From: Quadrisphaera sp.
GTDB lineage: Bacteria > Actinomycetota > Actinomycetes > Actinomycetales > Quadrisphaeraceae
Reading direction: 5' to 3'
DNA: 42,055 bases
NCBI GenBank assembly: GCA_029257185.1
Contig: JARICT010000042.1
Coordinates: 1-42,055, forward strand
In this document: positions 7,450 to 19,000 of the stretch, in pieces
How positions within the stretch are numbered: the stretch's first letter is position 1
Layout: the number at the start of each line of letters is the position of its first letter
Notes under the pieces: model-generated
Told to the model about the DNA's origin: nothing
What the model saw: the letters and a program-made list of their open reading frames with translations, nothing else
Databases searched by the model: none
Program-made: the position numbers and the translations under genes

Positions 7450-8715
7450 TCACCAGCCCAGGAGCCGGCGCACCACGCCGTCGGCCAGCAGGCGGCCTCG
7501 ACGGGTCAGCACCACACGACCCGCCGAGGCCGCCTCTGCGTCCGCCAGCCCGTCGGCGACGACGGAGGCGATGGCCGCGGGAGCGTCCACGTCGATCGCG
7601 GGGTCGTCGAGCACGGCGGTGTCGAGACCGCTGGAGAGCCGCACCCCCAGGAGCACCGCCTCGACGGCGCGGGCGGCGGGATCGAGGCTCTCACGTCCGA
7701 CCGCCGGGCTGACGCGGTCGGCGAGGCGCCGCGCGTAGGCCGCGGGGTGCTTGGCGTTCCACCACCGCACCCCGCCGACGTGGCTGTGGGCACCGGGCCC
7801 CACGCCCCACCAGTCCTGCCCGCGCCAGTACCCCAGGTTGTGCCGGGAGGCGCCCACCCCGCCGAGCCCGCCGCGGGCGAAGTTGGACACCTCGTACCAG
7901 TCGTGGCCGGCCGCCGCCAGGGCCTCGTCGGCCGCCTCGTAGCGGGCGGCGAGGACGTCGTCGTCGGGCATCGGCAGCAACCCCCGGCGCACGCGGGCCG
8001 CCATCGCGGTGCCGTCCTCGACGACGAGGGCGTAGGCGGACACGTGGTCGGGCTCGCACGCCAGCGCGGCGTCCAGGGAGGTCTGCCAGTCGGCGGCGCT
8101 CTCCCCGGGCGTGCCGTAGATGAGGTCGAGGCTCACGGTCAGCCCTGCCTCGCGCGCCCACGCGACCGCCTGCGGGACCCGGTCCGGGTCGTGGGTGCGC
8201 TCGAGGGTGGCGAGCACGTGGGGCACCGCCGACTGCATGCCGAACGAGACGCGCGTGAAGCCGGCCGCGGCGAGCTCGGCGAGGGACTCCCGGGTCACCG
8301 AGTCGGGGTTGGCCTCGGTGGTGACCTCGGCGCCGTCGACGAGGCCGAGGCGGTCGCGGACGGCGCCGAGCATCGCCGAGAGGTCGCAGGAGGGCAGCAG
8401 CGTCGGGGTCCCGCCGCCGACGAAGACCGTCGACGCCGGGCGCGGGGCGACGCCGCTGACGGCCAGGACATCGGCGGCGTACGCCACCTCCGCGGCGGCC
8501 GCTCGGGCGAAGGTCGCCTGGGAGGCCCCGACGAGGTCGGAGGGGCCGAGCTCACGGGCGGTGTAGGTGTTGAAGTCGCAGTAGCCGCAGCGCACCGCGC
8601 AGAACGGCACGTGGAGGTAGACGCCGAGGTCGCGGCGGCTGCTCCCCACGGCGGCGGAGGCGGGCAGCAGGCCGTCGGCCGGCGCGGGGTCGGCGAGGGG
8701 CAGGGCGGAGGGCAT
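7450..8715 (-). CDS. hemW: Radical SAM heme chaperone HemW
   Basis: A 421-residue radical SAM protein. The iron-sulfur motif CxxxCxxC is at C39, C43 and C46 (CAVRCGYCDF). The SAM-binding FVGGGTPT follows at about 100, then TTEANPDS, RVSFGMQS and the HemW-typical GVGPGAHSHVGGVRWWN. It was long annotated as oxygen-independent coproporphyrinogen oxidase, but members of this group bind and deliver heme. I start at ATG 8715; GTG 8721 two codons earlier is equally possible and neither has a clear ribosome site. In actinobacteria hemW usually lies beside lepA; here five accessory genes separate them. Confidence 0.93.
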   Translation of the reverse strand: MPSALPLADPAPADGLLPASAAVGSSRRDLGVYLHVPFCAVRCGYCDFNTYTARELGPSDLVGASQATFARAAAAEVAYAADVLAVSGVAPRPASTVFVGGGTPTLLPSCDLSAMLGAVRDRLGLVDGAEVTTEANPDSVTRESLAELAAAGFTRVSFGMQSAVPHVLATLERTHDPDRVPQAVAWAREAGLTVSLDLIYGTPGESAADWQTSLDAALACEPDHVSAYALVVEDGTAMAARVRRGLLPMPDDDVLAARYEAADEALAAAGHDWYEVSNFARGGLGGVGASRHNLGYWRGQDWWGVGPGAHSHVGGVRWWNAKHPAAYARRLADRVSPAVGRESLDPAARAVEAVLLGVRLSSGLDTAVLDDPAIDVDAPAAIASVVADGLADAEAASAGRVVLTRRGRLLADGVVRRLLGW

Positions 8716-8829
8716 CGCCACCAGTGTGCGCCAGCGCGGCCGCGCACGCCGCGGACCAGGCCCGCGGCCACGCTCGTCCCGGTTCCCACCGATCGACCCG
8801 GTTCGACCCCCGTGCGCGGTGAGCGGCGT

Positions 8830-8835
8830 TATCGT
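8830..8835 (+). promoter_or_regulatory. Candidate -10 box for the GNAT gene
   Basis: TATCGT ends 7 nt before GTG 8843 with no ribosome site, so it fits a leaderless start. The -35 is not evident. Confidence 0.4.
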
Positions 8836-8842
8836 CGCCGCC

Positions 8843-9526
8843 GTGGAGATGACGTCGGCCCGCGACCTGGCATCGCCGGCGGTCAGCCTGGTGCCGATGA
8901 CCCGCCGCTCCCCCGCCTCCCTGGTGCGGACCGTCGAGGAGCTCGACCTCGCGGCGGGGCAGGACCGCTACGTGCTGCCCCCGGCGCTGACGCTCGCACC
9001 GGCCCTGGAGGACGTGACGCGGACGCCCTTCGCCATCGTGCGCGCCCGCGCCCGCAGCCGGGTCCCGGTGGGCCGCGGTCCCGGCGCGCGGCGGACCGCC
9101 CCGCGCGCCGACGTCGTGGGTTTCGGGGTCCTGGACCGCCGGGGCTACCTCGGGCACCTGCTCGACCAGCCGGAGCGCACGGTCCTCCTGCGCGCGTACT
9201 GCATCGCCGCCCACGCCCAGGGGAACGGCTACGGCAGCGCCGGGGCCCGTGCGGTCCGTGCGCTGGCAGCCCAGGTGTCGCCGTCGAGCGCGCTCGTGGT
9301 CCTCAGCGTCCACGAGGAGAACGGCGGGGGCCGGCGCGCCTACGCCAGCGCCGGCTTCATCGACACCACCGCCCGGTACGACGGGAGGTCCGGGCCCGAG
9401 CTCGTGCTGGCCGCCGCGGTCTCACCCGCGCCGGGGCGGCGAGGTCACCGCGCCGCCGTCGGGCCCTCCGCCCGCGCCACCACCGCCTCGGCGCTGACGC
9501 GCAGGTCCTCCGCCAGACGGAGCTGA
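8843..9526 (+). CDS. GNAT family N-acetyltransferase
   Basis: A 227-residue protein (start GTG 8843; ATG 8849 is the alternative). The acetyl-CoA binding motif A is recognisable as QGNGYGSAGARAV (about 116-128), followed by a motif B-like segment ending in RRAYASAGFIDT. The substrate is unknown. Residues after about 195 form an Arg/Ala/Ser-rich tail with no fold signature, and the last 82 bp overlap the convergent MOSC gene. The tail may be an unselected extension after loss of an earlier stop. GNAT membership is fairly sure; the role is open. Confidence 0.75.
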   Translation: MEMTSARDLASPAVSLVPMTRRSPASLVRTVEELDLAAGQDRYVLPPALTLAPALEDVTRTPFAIVRARARSRVPVGRGPGARRTAPRADVVGFGVLDRRGYLGHLLDQPERTVLLRAYCIAAHAQGNGYGSAGARAVRALAAQVSPSSALVVLSVHEENGGGRRAYASAGFIDTTARYDGRSGPELVLAAAVSPAPGRRGHRAAVGPSARATTASALTRRSSARRS

Positions 9527-10185
9527 CCGGCGCTCTCGGCGCCCAGCAGGGCCGCGGCCCGCTCCGGTGCTCCCGGCGCGCGCTCGCCGGTGAACCACGC
9601 CGAGACGCTGACCCCGTGCGCGGGGGTGGAGAGGACCTCCACGGCGTCCCCGGCCGCCACGAGCCCGCCGGTCTCCACGCGCAGGTAGCTGCCCACCAGG
9701 CCGACCTGCGTGAACTGCTTGACCCAGCGCGCGGTCGCGTCGGACTCCCCGATCGTCGCGTGGACGAAGCGGGCGAAGGTCTGGCACGGGGTCCTCGGCT
9801 CGCTGACCTCGAGCACGGGTCCGACGCCCGGCTCGCCGACCTGCCAGCGCTCCCCGACCACCGCGCCGTCCACGTCGATGCCCGCCAGGCGCAGGTTCTC
9901 CCCGAAGCCCCCCAGCGGGACCGGCACCCCGAGGCGCTCCTCCCAGAGGAGCGCTGCGTCCTGACCGTAGGCGTACAGGGCCTTGTCCACCCCGCCGTGG
10001 TTGACGGTGTCGCGGATCGTGTCGCCCTCCATGCCGAGGGCTCCCACCTGCTGGGGGCCGGGCACCGGGCGCTTGTCGATCCCCGTGGAGCCGACGGTCC
10101 CGGCGTCGGGGAGCACCTCGTGGGTGCGGCACACCGCCACGACCTCTCCAGTGCGGGCGGGAGGCACCATCGTCTGCTCGCTCAT
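9445..10185 (-). CDS. MOSC domain protein, YiiM-like
   Basis: A 246-residue protein. The N-terminal part (VVAVCRTHEVLP, TGIDKRPVPG, then MEGDTIRDTVNHGGVDKALYAY, about 40-75) is typical of YiiM-type MOSC proteins. The conserved cysteine lies in VSEPRTPCQTFARF (about 128-141). MOSC domains bind molybdenum cofactor through this cysteine; YiiM homologues reduce N-hydroxylated compounds. The helical YiiM C-terminus is also present. ATG 10185 is preceded by AAGGA. It is divergent from the kinase at 10215 and overlaps the GNAT gene tail-to-tail. Confidence 0.88.
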   Translation of the reverse strand: MSEQTMVPPARTGEVVAVCRTHEVLPDAGTVGSTGIDKRPVPGPQQVGALGMEGDTIRDTVNHGGVDKALYAYGQDAALLWEERLGVPVPLGGFGENLRLAGIDVDGAVVGERWQVGEPGVGPVLEVSEPRTPCQTFARFVHATIGESDATARWVKQFTQVGLVGSYLRVETGGLVAAGDAVEVLSTPAHGVSVSAWFTGERAPGAPERAAALLGAESAGQLRLAEDLRVSAEAVVARAEGPTAAR

Positions 10186-10214
10186 GGTCGGCATCCTTGC
10201 GCTTGGATGACCTC

Positions 10215-10892
10215 GTGTCACCCACCCCGCCGCCGCTCCGCCTCGAGGACCTCGCCGCCGCCGCCGCGTCCCTCGCGGCCTCCTCGACGCCGGGCCGCAG
10301 GACGGTGCTGGGGCTGACCGGCCCGCCGGGCGCCGGCAAGTCCACGCTCGCCGCGTCGCTGGTCGACGCGCTCGGGCCGGACGTGGCGGTCGCGGTGGCG
10401 ATGGACGGCTTCCACCTCAGCGACGAGACGCTGGAGGTCATGGGCCGCGCAGACGTCAAGGGCGCGCCGGACACCTTCGACGCCGGCGGGTACGCGGCGC
10501 TGCTGCGCCGGCTGCGGACCGCGACGGGGGTGGTCCACGCCCCCCGCTTCGACCGCCACCTGGAGGAGTCCATCGGCTCTGCCGTCCCCGTGCGCCCCGA
10601 CGTCCCCCTGGTGGTGACGGAGGGCAACTACCTGCTGCTGGACGCCGTGGCGGCGCCGCACCTGGACCCGAGCCTGCTGGCCGACTGGGCGGACGTCCGG
10701 GCCTGCCTGGACGAGGTGTGGTTCGTCGAGCTGGACGACGCCGTGCGTCTGGCCCGCCTGACCGCCCGGCACGTGGAGCACGGACGCGACCACGCGGCCG
10801 CGAAGGGGCGCGCCACCGGCAGCGACCAGGCCAACGCCGAGGTCGTCGCCGCAACGCGGGCGCTGGCGGACCGGGTGGTGGTCCTCGGCTGA
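10215..10892 (+). CDS. P-loop nucleoside/pantothenate-kinase-like protein
   Basis: A 225-residue kinase of the uridine kinase / pantothenate kinase superfamily. Walker A is GPPGAGKST (about 36-44). The substrate-side motif is AMDGFHLSDETL (about 67-78), then KGAPDTFDAGGY and the Walker B-like VVTEGNYLLLD. A lid segment carries RHVEHGRDHAAA. Proteins of this type act on nucleosides, fructose or related small molecules, and the substrate cannot be read from sequence. The start is uncertain: GTG 10215 is chosen, while TTG codons at 10197 and 10203 are in frame. Confidence 0.85.
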   Translation: MSPTPPPLRLEDLAAAAASLAASSTPGRRTVLGLTGPPGAGKSTLAASLVDALGPDVAVAVAMDGFHLSDETLEVMGRADVKGAPDTFDAGGYAALLRRLRTATGVVHAPRFDRHLEESIGSAVPVRPDVPLVVTEGNYLLLDAVAAPHLDPSLLADWADVRACLDEVWFVELDDAVRLARLTARHVEHGRDHAAAKGRATGSDQANAEVVAATRALADRVVVLG

Positions 10893-10897
10893 GCCGC

Positions 10898-12121
10898 TCA
10901 GAGAGGCCGCGCGGCCCGTCGTCGCCCCACGGCCAGAGGCAGCGTCAGCAAGGAGATCCCCGCGGTGACCGCCAGCGCCGACGAGAAGGACCACCCGGCC
11001 GCCAGGGCGCCGACGAGGACGGACCCGAGACCCGTCCCGGCGTCGAACCCGATGTTCCACACCGCGCTGGCCGTGGGGTACTCGTCGTCCCTCACGGCGG
11101 TCAGCGTGAGCACCAGGGTGAGGGTCTGCAGCCCACCGTAGGTGGCTCCCACGACCAGCATGGCGAGCAGCAACCACGACGCACGGGTGCTGTCCGGGTC
11201 GACCACGGACAGCGCCGCCAGCCCGAGGCCCGCCACGGTGACCAGGACGAGCGGGGCCAGGAAGACCCTGGCGCCGTACCGGTCCGCCAGCCCACCGAAC
11301 CCCCATCGGCTCAGGGCCGTCATGGCGGTGAACAGGGCGAGCCCCGCCGTGGTCGCGGCCGCCTCCGAGCTCATCTGGGGGAGGAAGGTGAGGAGCGCCC
11401 CGCCCGGGAGGGTGATCCCCAGCAGCAGGAGCATGGGCGGTCCGAGGACGGGGACGAGCTGGCGCGCCCTCGAGGTGTCGCCGGCCGTCGTCGCCCGGCT
11501 GGTCGGGCCGGGCTCCGCCGACCGGTCCCGCTCACCCGGGCCCTCGCGCAGCGCTCGGGCGAGCCGAGGGACCGCGACCACGCCCAGCAGCGGGGACGAG
11601 CCCAGGAGGAAGACCACCCAGAAGCCGACGCTCTCGCTGAGCCACGGCCCGGCGGGGAGCAGCACCAGCTGGGGCACGGCGATCGCGGCGCCGTAGGCGC
11701 CGACGGCGCTGCCGTGGCGCGCTGGCGGGACCAGGCTCGCGACCGCGGTCGACCCGATGACGGTCAGGACCCCGAACCCCAGCCCGCGCAGCACGGACAT
11801 GACCACGATCCACGCGAGGCCGTCGGAGACGAGGTACAGCATCGACGGGCCGCCCAGGAGGATCAGGCCCGCGCTCAGCGTCGGGCCGAGACCGTGGCGA
11901 CGCAGGAGCCGGGGGACGAGGCCCTGGGTCGCCACGGTGGCCAGCAGCATCGCCCCGTTGACGAGGCCCGCCCCGGCCGAGCCGGCCCCTCCCCGCGTGG
12001 ACCAGAGCGGTGCGATCGGCAGGAGGGCGGCATACCCGGCGAACCCGGCTGCGGTGAGCAGCAGCAGGGGGGACATCCCGGGGGCGCGCCACACCGGCGG
12101 CCAGGCGTCACTCTGGCTCAT
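10898..12121 (-). CDS. MFS transporter
   Basis: A 407-residue major facilitator protein with two blocks of hydrophobic helices (about 18-180 and 225-400), probably 12 segments. They are separated by a hydrophilic loop rich in R, E, S and T (about 190-220). The MFS motif A equivalent in the C-terminal half is GGLADRYGARV, while the N-terminal copy is weakly conserved. The substrate is unknown; drug or small-metabolite efflux is the usual guess for this subtype. The ATG is fixed by a strong ribosome site (GGGAGGGG). It is convergent with the kinase gene, 5 nt between stops. Confidence 0.88.
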   Translation of the reverse strand: MSQSDAWPPVWRAPGMSPLLLLTAAGFAGYAALLPIAPLWSTRGGAGSAGAGLVNGAMLLATVATQGLVPRLLRRHGLGPTLSAGLILLGGPSMLYLVSDGLAWIVVMSVLRGLGFGVLTVIGSTAVASLVPPARHGSAVGAYGAAIAVPQLVLLPAGPWLSESVGFWVVFLLGSSPLLGVVAVPRLARALREGPGERDRSAEPGPTSRATTAGDTSRARQLVPVLGPPMLLLLGITLPGGALLTFLPQMSSEAAATTAGLALFTAMTALSRWGFGGLADRYGARVFLAPLVLVTVAGLGLAALSVVDPDSTRASWLLLAMLVVGATYGGLQTLTLVLTLTAVRDDEYPTASAVWNIGFDAGTGLGSVLVGALAAGWSFSSALAVTAGISLLTLPLAVGRRRAARPL

Positions 12122-12237
12122 GTCGGCCCCTCCCCTGCTGCGCGCGTGGGTGAGGCACGCGTCGCGGCGGACGCCTGGACCATCTCACGCCGGCGACGGT
12201 GCCTCTCCGTGCGGCGGCGCGACAGCCGCGGTGGGCG

Positions 12238-12927
12238 TCACGCGGTGCGGTGGCGGGCGAGCGCCGCGACCAGCGCCACGAAGGTCGCCGCCACCGCCGG
12301 CACCGGGGCCCAGGCGGGGCTCTGGGCGAGCACCAGCGCGCCCACCATGGCCCCCGTCACCAGCGACAGGACGGCGAAGAGGCGCTCCGTGCGGTGCCCG
12401 GGGACGCGCTCGGCGACGTCGCGGACGAGGTTCGTGAGCATCCCGGTGACGAAGGTCGTCGACATGCCGCCCATGCGCGCGCCGATGCGGCGGGTCACCA
12501 CCGTCTGCAGGCCCATGCCCATCGCGGACAGGGCGACGAGCGTGACCGCGGGGGCCGACCCGGCTGGGGGCTGGTCGCCGAGGACCCACCCGAGCGTGAC
12601 CGCCACCTGCGCGAGCGCCGCCGCCCCCAGCAGGGCCAGGGGCCCGATGCGCGAGGGCACGGCGCCGCGCACGCGGGCGAGGGAGAACCCGACGTAGGCG
12701 GCGATGACGAAGCCGGCGATCGCCACGAGGATGCTGGGCAGGAAGCCGAAGAAGCCCGGGCGCTGCAGCAGCCCGACGAGCACGAGGTTGCCCGTCATGT
12801 TGGCCGTGAACACCTCACCGAGGGCCAGGTAGGCGAAGGCGTCGGTCGCCCCGGCGCAGAAGGCGAGCGCCATGAGCATCGTGAGCGTGGAGGCGCGCGT
12901 GGGCTCGCCGTCGGAACGGTCGGGCAC
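12238..12927 (-). CDS. DUF1275 (YoaK) family membrane protein
   Basis: A 229-residue protein with about six hydrophobic segments. Family landmarks: an early Ala/Cys-rich helix leading to TDAFAYLALGEVFTANMTGN (about 30-49), and TFVTGMLTNLVRDVAERV (about 164-181). DUF1275 proteins are predicted inner-membrane proteins of unknown function. GTG 12927 is chosen as the first plausible start after lepA. The open frame continues far upstream, antisense-like through lepA in another phase, and that part is not coding. It follows lepA by 29 nt on the same strand and may be cotranscribed. Confidence 0.85.
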   Translation of the reverse strand: MPDRSDGEPTRASTLTMLMALAFCAGATDAFAYLALGEVFTANMTGNLVLVGLLQRPGFFGFLPSILVAIAGFVIAAYVGFSLARVRGAVPSRIGPLALLGAAALAQVAVTLGWVLGDQPPAGSAPAVTLVALSAMGMGLQTVVTRRIGARMGGMSTTFVTGMLTNLVRDVAERVPGHRTERLFAVLSLVTGAMVGALVLAQSPAWAPVPAVAATFVALVAALARHRTA

Positions 12928-12956
12928 GGTGGGCGGTCTCCAGGGTCTCGGGTCTC

Positions 12957-14873
<1,917 letters not shown>

Positions 14874-14939
14874 CGTCCCACGGGGCGCGGCCGGCGGGAG
14901 CGGTGACGAGCGCGGGGTGGTCGGTGCGACGGCCGCCGG

Positions 14940-15005
14940 CGTCCGGGGACGCCCAGCCGCGCTCGGCGCGCGCTCCTCGGTCGTCCGGGGACGCCCAGCC
15001 GCGCT
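14940..15005. repeat. Direct repeat of 24 bp, period 42, upstream of lepA
   Basis: Two identical 24-base copies beginning CGTCCGGGGACGCCC lie at 14940-14963 and 14982-15005, within a degenerate 42-bp tandem duplication. An inverted fragment GTCCCCGGTC follows at 15032-15041. The core resembles the hairpin at 41339-41396. The surrounding 188-bp gap between lepA and the nucleotidyltransferase gene holds nothing else I recognise. Confidence 0.85.
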
Positions 15006-15061
15006 GGGGCGCGTGCTCAGTCCGGCGTCACGTCCCCGGTCGGACGATCACGCCATGCCGA

Positions 15062-15610
15062 TCAGCACGCGCCGGGCTTCCCATCGCCCTCGAGGCTCGC
15101 GACGATCTCCTCCAGCAGGAACTGCGTCCGCGCAGCGACGGGGCGGCCGCGGTACGTGCTCTCGACGAGCTCCAGCCCTTCCTCCACCGTGGTGAACCCG
15201 AGCTGGCGGTAGAGGAAGGCGATGTCATCAGCATCGGTCTCGACGCGGGAGGCGAACAGCTTCAGGGCGAGCAGGTACCGGGCGGAGGCGACGTCGACGT
15301 TGAGCGCGGCACCCTCGAAGTGGCGCTCTGCACCGGCATCGGGCCCGGGCAGGAACCCCTTGACCGCGTCGTTGAGCCACCCGTCAGGCAGGCGCCGTGC
15401 CCGGCCGACCACAGCCGCCGCCTCCCGCACCACGGTCGTCGGCTCGAAGACCGCGTCGAGGTCGCGGGTCGAGCGCCGCGAGTCGTACGCGACCGCGATC
15501 GCCGCGCCCCCCACCAGGAACAGGTCGGCTCGGACGCCACGTCGCTCCAGCTCCCGGTCGAGCTCCGTCAGGAGGGCGTCGACGTCCGCCCCGGACAGGG
15601 CGTCGTTCAC
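15062..15610 (-). CDS. DUF6036-type nucleotidyltransferase
   Basis: A 182-residue nucleotidyltransferase-fold protein. The signature is FLVGGAAIAV (31-40) followed by STRDLDAVF (47-55), where the GG and the DLD acidic pair correspond to the active site of MNT/AbiEii-like enzymes. The C-terminal half is helical. The GTG start overlaps the preceding gene's stop (GTGA, 15607-15610). Such proteins are usually encoded next to a small partner and are regarded as toxin-antitoxin or defence components. Here the partner and a restriction enzyme lie directly upstream. Which member is toxic cannot be told from sequence. Confidence 0.8.
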   Translation of the reverse strand: MNDALSGADVDALLTELDRELERRGVRADLFLVGGAAIAVAYDSRRSTRDLDAVFEPTTVVREAAAVVGRARRLPDGWLNDAVKGFLPGPDAGAERHFEGAALNVDVASARYLLALKLFASRVETDADDIAFLYRQLGFTTVEEGLELVESTYRGRPVAARTQFLLEEIVASLEGDGKPGAC

Positions 15611-16023
15611 ACCCGCACCAGCGCGTCACGGGTGATGAAGACCCCCCGCTTGCGGAACGACAGCGGCGCCTCGACGAGCGCCGTGGGGTGCATGCCGACC
15701 AGGTCGGTGACGAACCACCACTCGGGCGACTGCCGTGACGGGTCGCGCGCCCACCCGGGCACGGCCCAACCGTCGCGCCGCGCCAGGTGCTCGGCCAGCG
15801 CAGCGAAGGCCGCGTCCACGCCACGGTCGCCAGTCCTGGGGGGTTCGCGGGTCCACAGGGACTCACCGGCGTCCAGACCCAGCTGGTCGACGGCGCTCGA
15901 GTAGTCGTCGAGGAGCTGGAGGAGGGGGTACCGCCAGACGAGCTTGCGGGGCTCGCCAGTGGAGAGCCGGCGGACCGCCTCGGCGGCGGCTCGCTCCACC
16001 GCGTCGTTCGCCCACGACGGCAT
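15607..16023 (-). CDS. Small partner protein of the DUF6036 nucleotidyltransferase
   Basis: A 138-residue protein of unknown function. The ATG lies in TGATG with the stop of the type ISP gene, and its own stop overlaps the nucleotidyltransferase start, so all three reading frames are coupled. The C-terminal segment (APLSFRKRGVFITRDALVRV) resembles the tail I associate with small genes paired with DUF6036 proteins in actinobacteria. I do not see the N-terminal helix-turn-helix that some such partners carry. Trp-rich positions occur around 120-130 of the alignment core (SPEWWFVTDLVG). Role as antitoxin or target-binding partner is inference from position. Confidence 0.7.
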   Translation of the reverse strand: MPSWANDAVERAAAEAVRRLSTGEPRKLVWRYPLLQLLDDYSSAVDQLGLDAGESLWTREPPRTGDRGVDAAFAALAEHLARRDGWAVPGWARDPSRQSPEWWFVTDLVGMHPTALVEAPLSFRKRGVFITRDALVRV

Positions 16024-19000
16024 CAGGCTCGCCCGGTCAGCTGGTCGGCGCGGACCGCCAGGTCTGGGAGGGCCTCGACGATCGCCATCGTCGCCAGGCT
16101 GACCGTGACGATGCGCGCCAGCAGGTCGACGACGTACCGCGGGTCTCCGACCTCCCGGCTCCAGTCGTTCGGGTCGTTGACGATGCCCGACGCCTTGTCT
16201 GTCGTGACGCGATAGCGGTCCATGACCCACTCGATCGCCGACTTGGAGCCGAGCCGGTACCGGTAGGCCTCCTGCGGGATACCGCTCAGCGTGACGCGCG
16301 AGTTGTAGACGATCGTCGACCTGTCCTGGCGCTCGCCGCCGGCCTTCTGCTCCGGCGTCGGCCGTCCGAAGCGCATCTTCTCGACACGGAAGAAGTCGTA
16401 CCCCGCCCCACCGCTCGGACCCACGCTCAGACCGGCCAGCGGGTACGGCTCCTGCCGCTCGTAGCCCAGGTGAAGTGCGGACAGGCGCACGCCGGCGTCG
16501 ACGAAGGCGGCGGCATCCTCCACGAGCGGGATGCGCGGGAGCATCTTCTCGAGGTCAGCGGCGAACTGCTGCCGGTAGTCGGGCGAGTGCAGCAGCCCGT
16601 AGACGTACGAGAAGACGTCGTCCTTGGTGAACTGGGGGCCGTACGCAGCGCGGAAGCGATCGAGCGTGGTGTCGGTGACGTTGTCGACCGCGACGAGGCC
16701 CTCGTCGGCGGCGCCACCGGAGAGGTCCAGCATGCCGTCCCCGGCCTCCACAAAGCGCCAGCGGTCAAGGACGTGCCCGCTGCCCAGCAGATGGAGGTCC
16801 GATGGATTGTCCACCATGAGCGCGCCAAAGCCGCCGCTCGACGACGGACCAGCAATGAAGATGCCACGTTGGCTCCGTCCATCGGGGAACCGGAGACTCG
16901 TTCGCGACGGACGTTCGACGAGAGCGTCATTGAGATACAAGTGAGTTCTCTGAAATGGTCGATACAGAGCGGAGCGAAGGCTCGAAGGGCTGTATTCGAG
17001 GTCAAGGCCGCGCCTCAGGCGATTCCGCAAGCCATCCGTCCATGCAATTAAGGAGGGGTCAACAGTGACCTGCTCTTGGAGTTCACGCTGGTTGAGCGCC
17101 TTCAAATCAGCGGCCCGAAGACGTCGACTGTCGTCATTGTATGTCGATATCGTTGACTGTACCTCAGTCCTCAGTGAGGACTGGCTGAAGTTGTGCGCCC
17201 ATGCGTCCCTGTTCGTCAGCAGACCCGGGCCGGTGGCGAGAAAGATGCTGTCCCGGCTCTTCTTCTCGCTCACCGGCGCGAACGCCCCGAAGTCGGCGCT
17301 GCGGTGGCTCAACCAGTCACCGTGCCCGTCAGGCTCGATCGCAACAGCACCGTCCAGGGTCAGTACACCGCCCCCTTCGACCAGTTTCGCCAGTTTTTGC
17401 TCACGGCTGAGGTAGTCGCCGATGTCGGTGTAGCAGATGGTCGCTGGGCCAGATCTCGCCGCGTTCTTGACCAGGACGGTGATCGCGATGGTGGCGCGGC
17501 TGCCCGCGTCGAAGATCTTGCCGCCTTCCTTGCGGGATCGCTCACCCGACGTCCGCTGATTTCCCCGCAGGTTCACCACGTGGATCGCGGCGAACTCGTC
17601 GACGAGGGCCTTGCGCATCCCGTCGGCGTTGTTCTGCTCCAGGTATCCGCCATTCGTCACCATCGCGACGAGGCCACGGTCTGCGACGCAGTCGCTCGCC
17701 CAGCGGATGGCCCGCACGTAGGAGTCGTACATGTTGCGCGACAGGCTGGCACCGGAGGTGTCGACGTAGGACGCCTTGATGGCGGCGTCGAGGGACGGGT
17801 ACTGCTCGTTCTGGTTGGCGTCGTTGGCGCTCTCCTGCCCCACGGAGTACGGCGGGTTGCCGACGATGACGGTCACCGGCAACCGCTTCAGGCGCGCCAG
17901 CCGGTCGTTGTTCTCCGGGAAGACGTCGAGGTCCTGCCGGTCGCTGCCCTCCCAGGACTGGAACGTGTCGGTGAGCACCAGGCCGGGGAAAGGTTCGTAG
18001 CCGTGGTCCGGATCGACCGCCTGGCGCATGGCGTCCTGATACGTGGACTCGATGTTGATGGCGGCGATGTAGTAGGCGAGCAGAAGGATCTCGTTGGCGT
18101 GCCGCTCGTTCGCGTACTTCCGCACGAGGTCTTCAGGCCTCACGAGCCCCGAGGCGATGAGGCGGGTGATGAAGGTGCCGGTGCCCACGAAGCCGTCGAG
18201 GACGTGCACCCCCTCGTCGGTGAGGCCGCGGTCGAACTCGCGGCGCAGCACCTGGTCGGCGGAGCGGAGGACGAAGTCGACGACCTCCACCGGGGTGTAG
18301 ACGATACCGAGACGGTCCACGGTCTTCTTGAAGGCCTTGGCGAAGAAGGTGTTGTACAGCTCGAGGATGATGTGCTGTCGGGCCTCGGCGCTGTCGACAC
18401 CCTGGACGCGCAGGCGGACGGAGTCGTAGAACTTCTCCAGGGTGCTGTTCTCGTCGTGCACCCCGTGCTCGTCCAGGGCGACCAGCATCCGCTCCATCGT
18501 CTGAGCGACAGGGTTGTGGTCCATGACGTCGTAACCCTCGAACAGCGCGTCGAACACCGGGCGCGTGATGAGGTGCTGCGCCAGCATCTCGACCGCGTCC
18601 GCGCGGCTGATCCCCTCGTTGAGGTTGCCGCGCAAGCCGTCCAGGAAGATCGTGAAGGCAGCATCCACCCGAGCGCTGGGGTCGTCGAGCAGCGCGGTGA
18701 TCCGGGTGATCTGCCGCTCGGCGATGTCGGCCACGTCGCTGGCCCACCGTGTCCAGTAGGCGCGCGTGCCCACCTTGGCGACGATCCGGCTGTAGACCGC
18801 GTCGCGCAGCTCGTCGATGTCGTCCCACGCCAGGGCGATCGCCGTCTGCTCGCCGCCGTCCGTCGCACCGGTGTCCCCGCCGCCCTCGTCAGGCTCCTCG
18901 CCCCCGGTGACGCCGATGACGTTGATCTTCTTGTCGCGCGCGGCAGTGAGGTCGATGCGGTTCACCATCGCGTTGAACCGCTCGTCGTGGGCGCGGAGCG

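Noticed and set aside
10718-12697. Plus-strand open frame of about 659 codons
   Set aside because: It is antisense to the MFS and DUF1275 genes, both of which have clear family matches and, for MFS, a strong ribosome site.
14940-15005. CRISPR-like direct repeats
   Set aside because: Only two copies with an 18-bp spacing that is itself a degenerate repeat, and no cas genes in the window.
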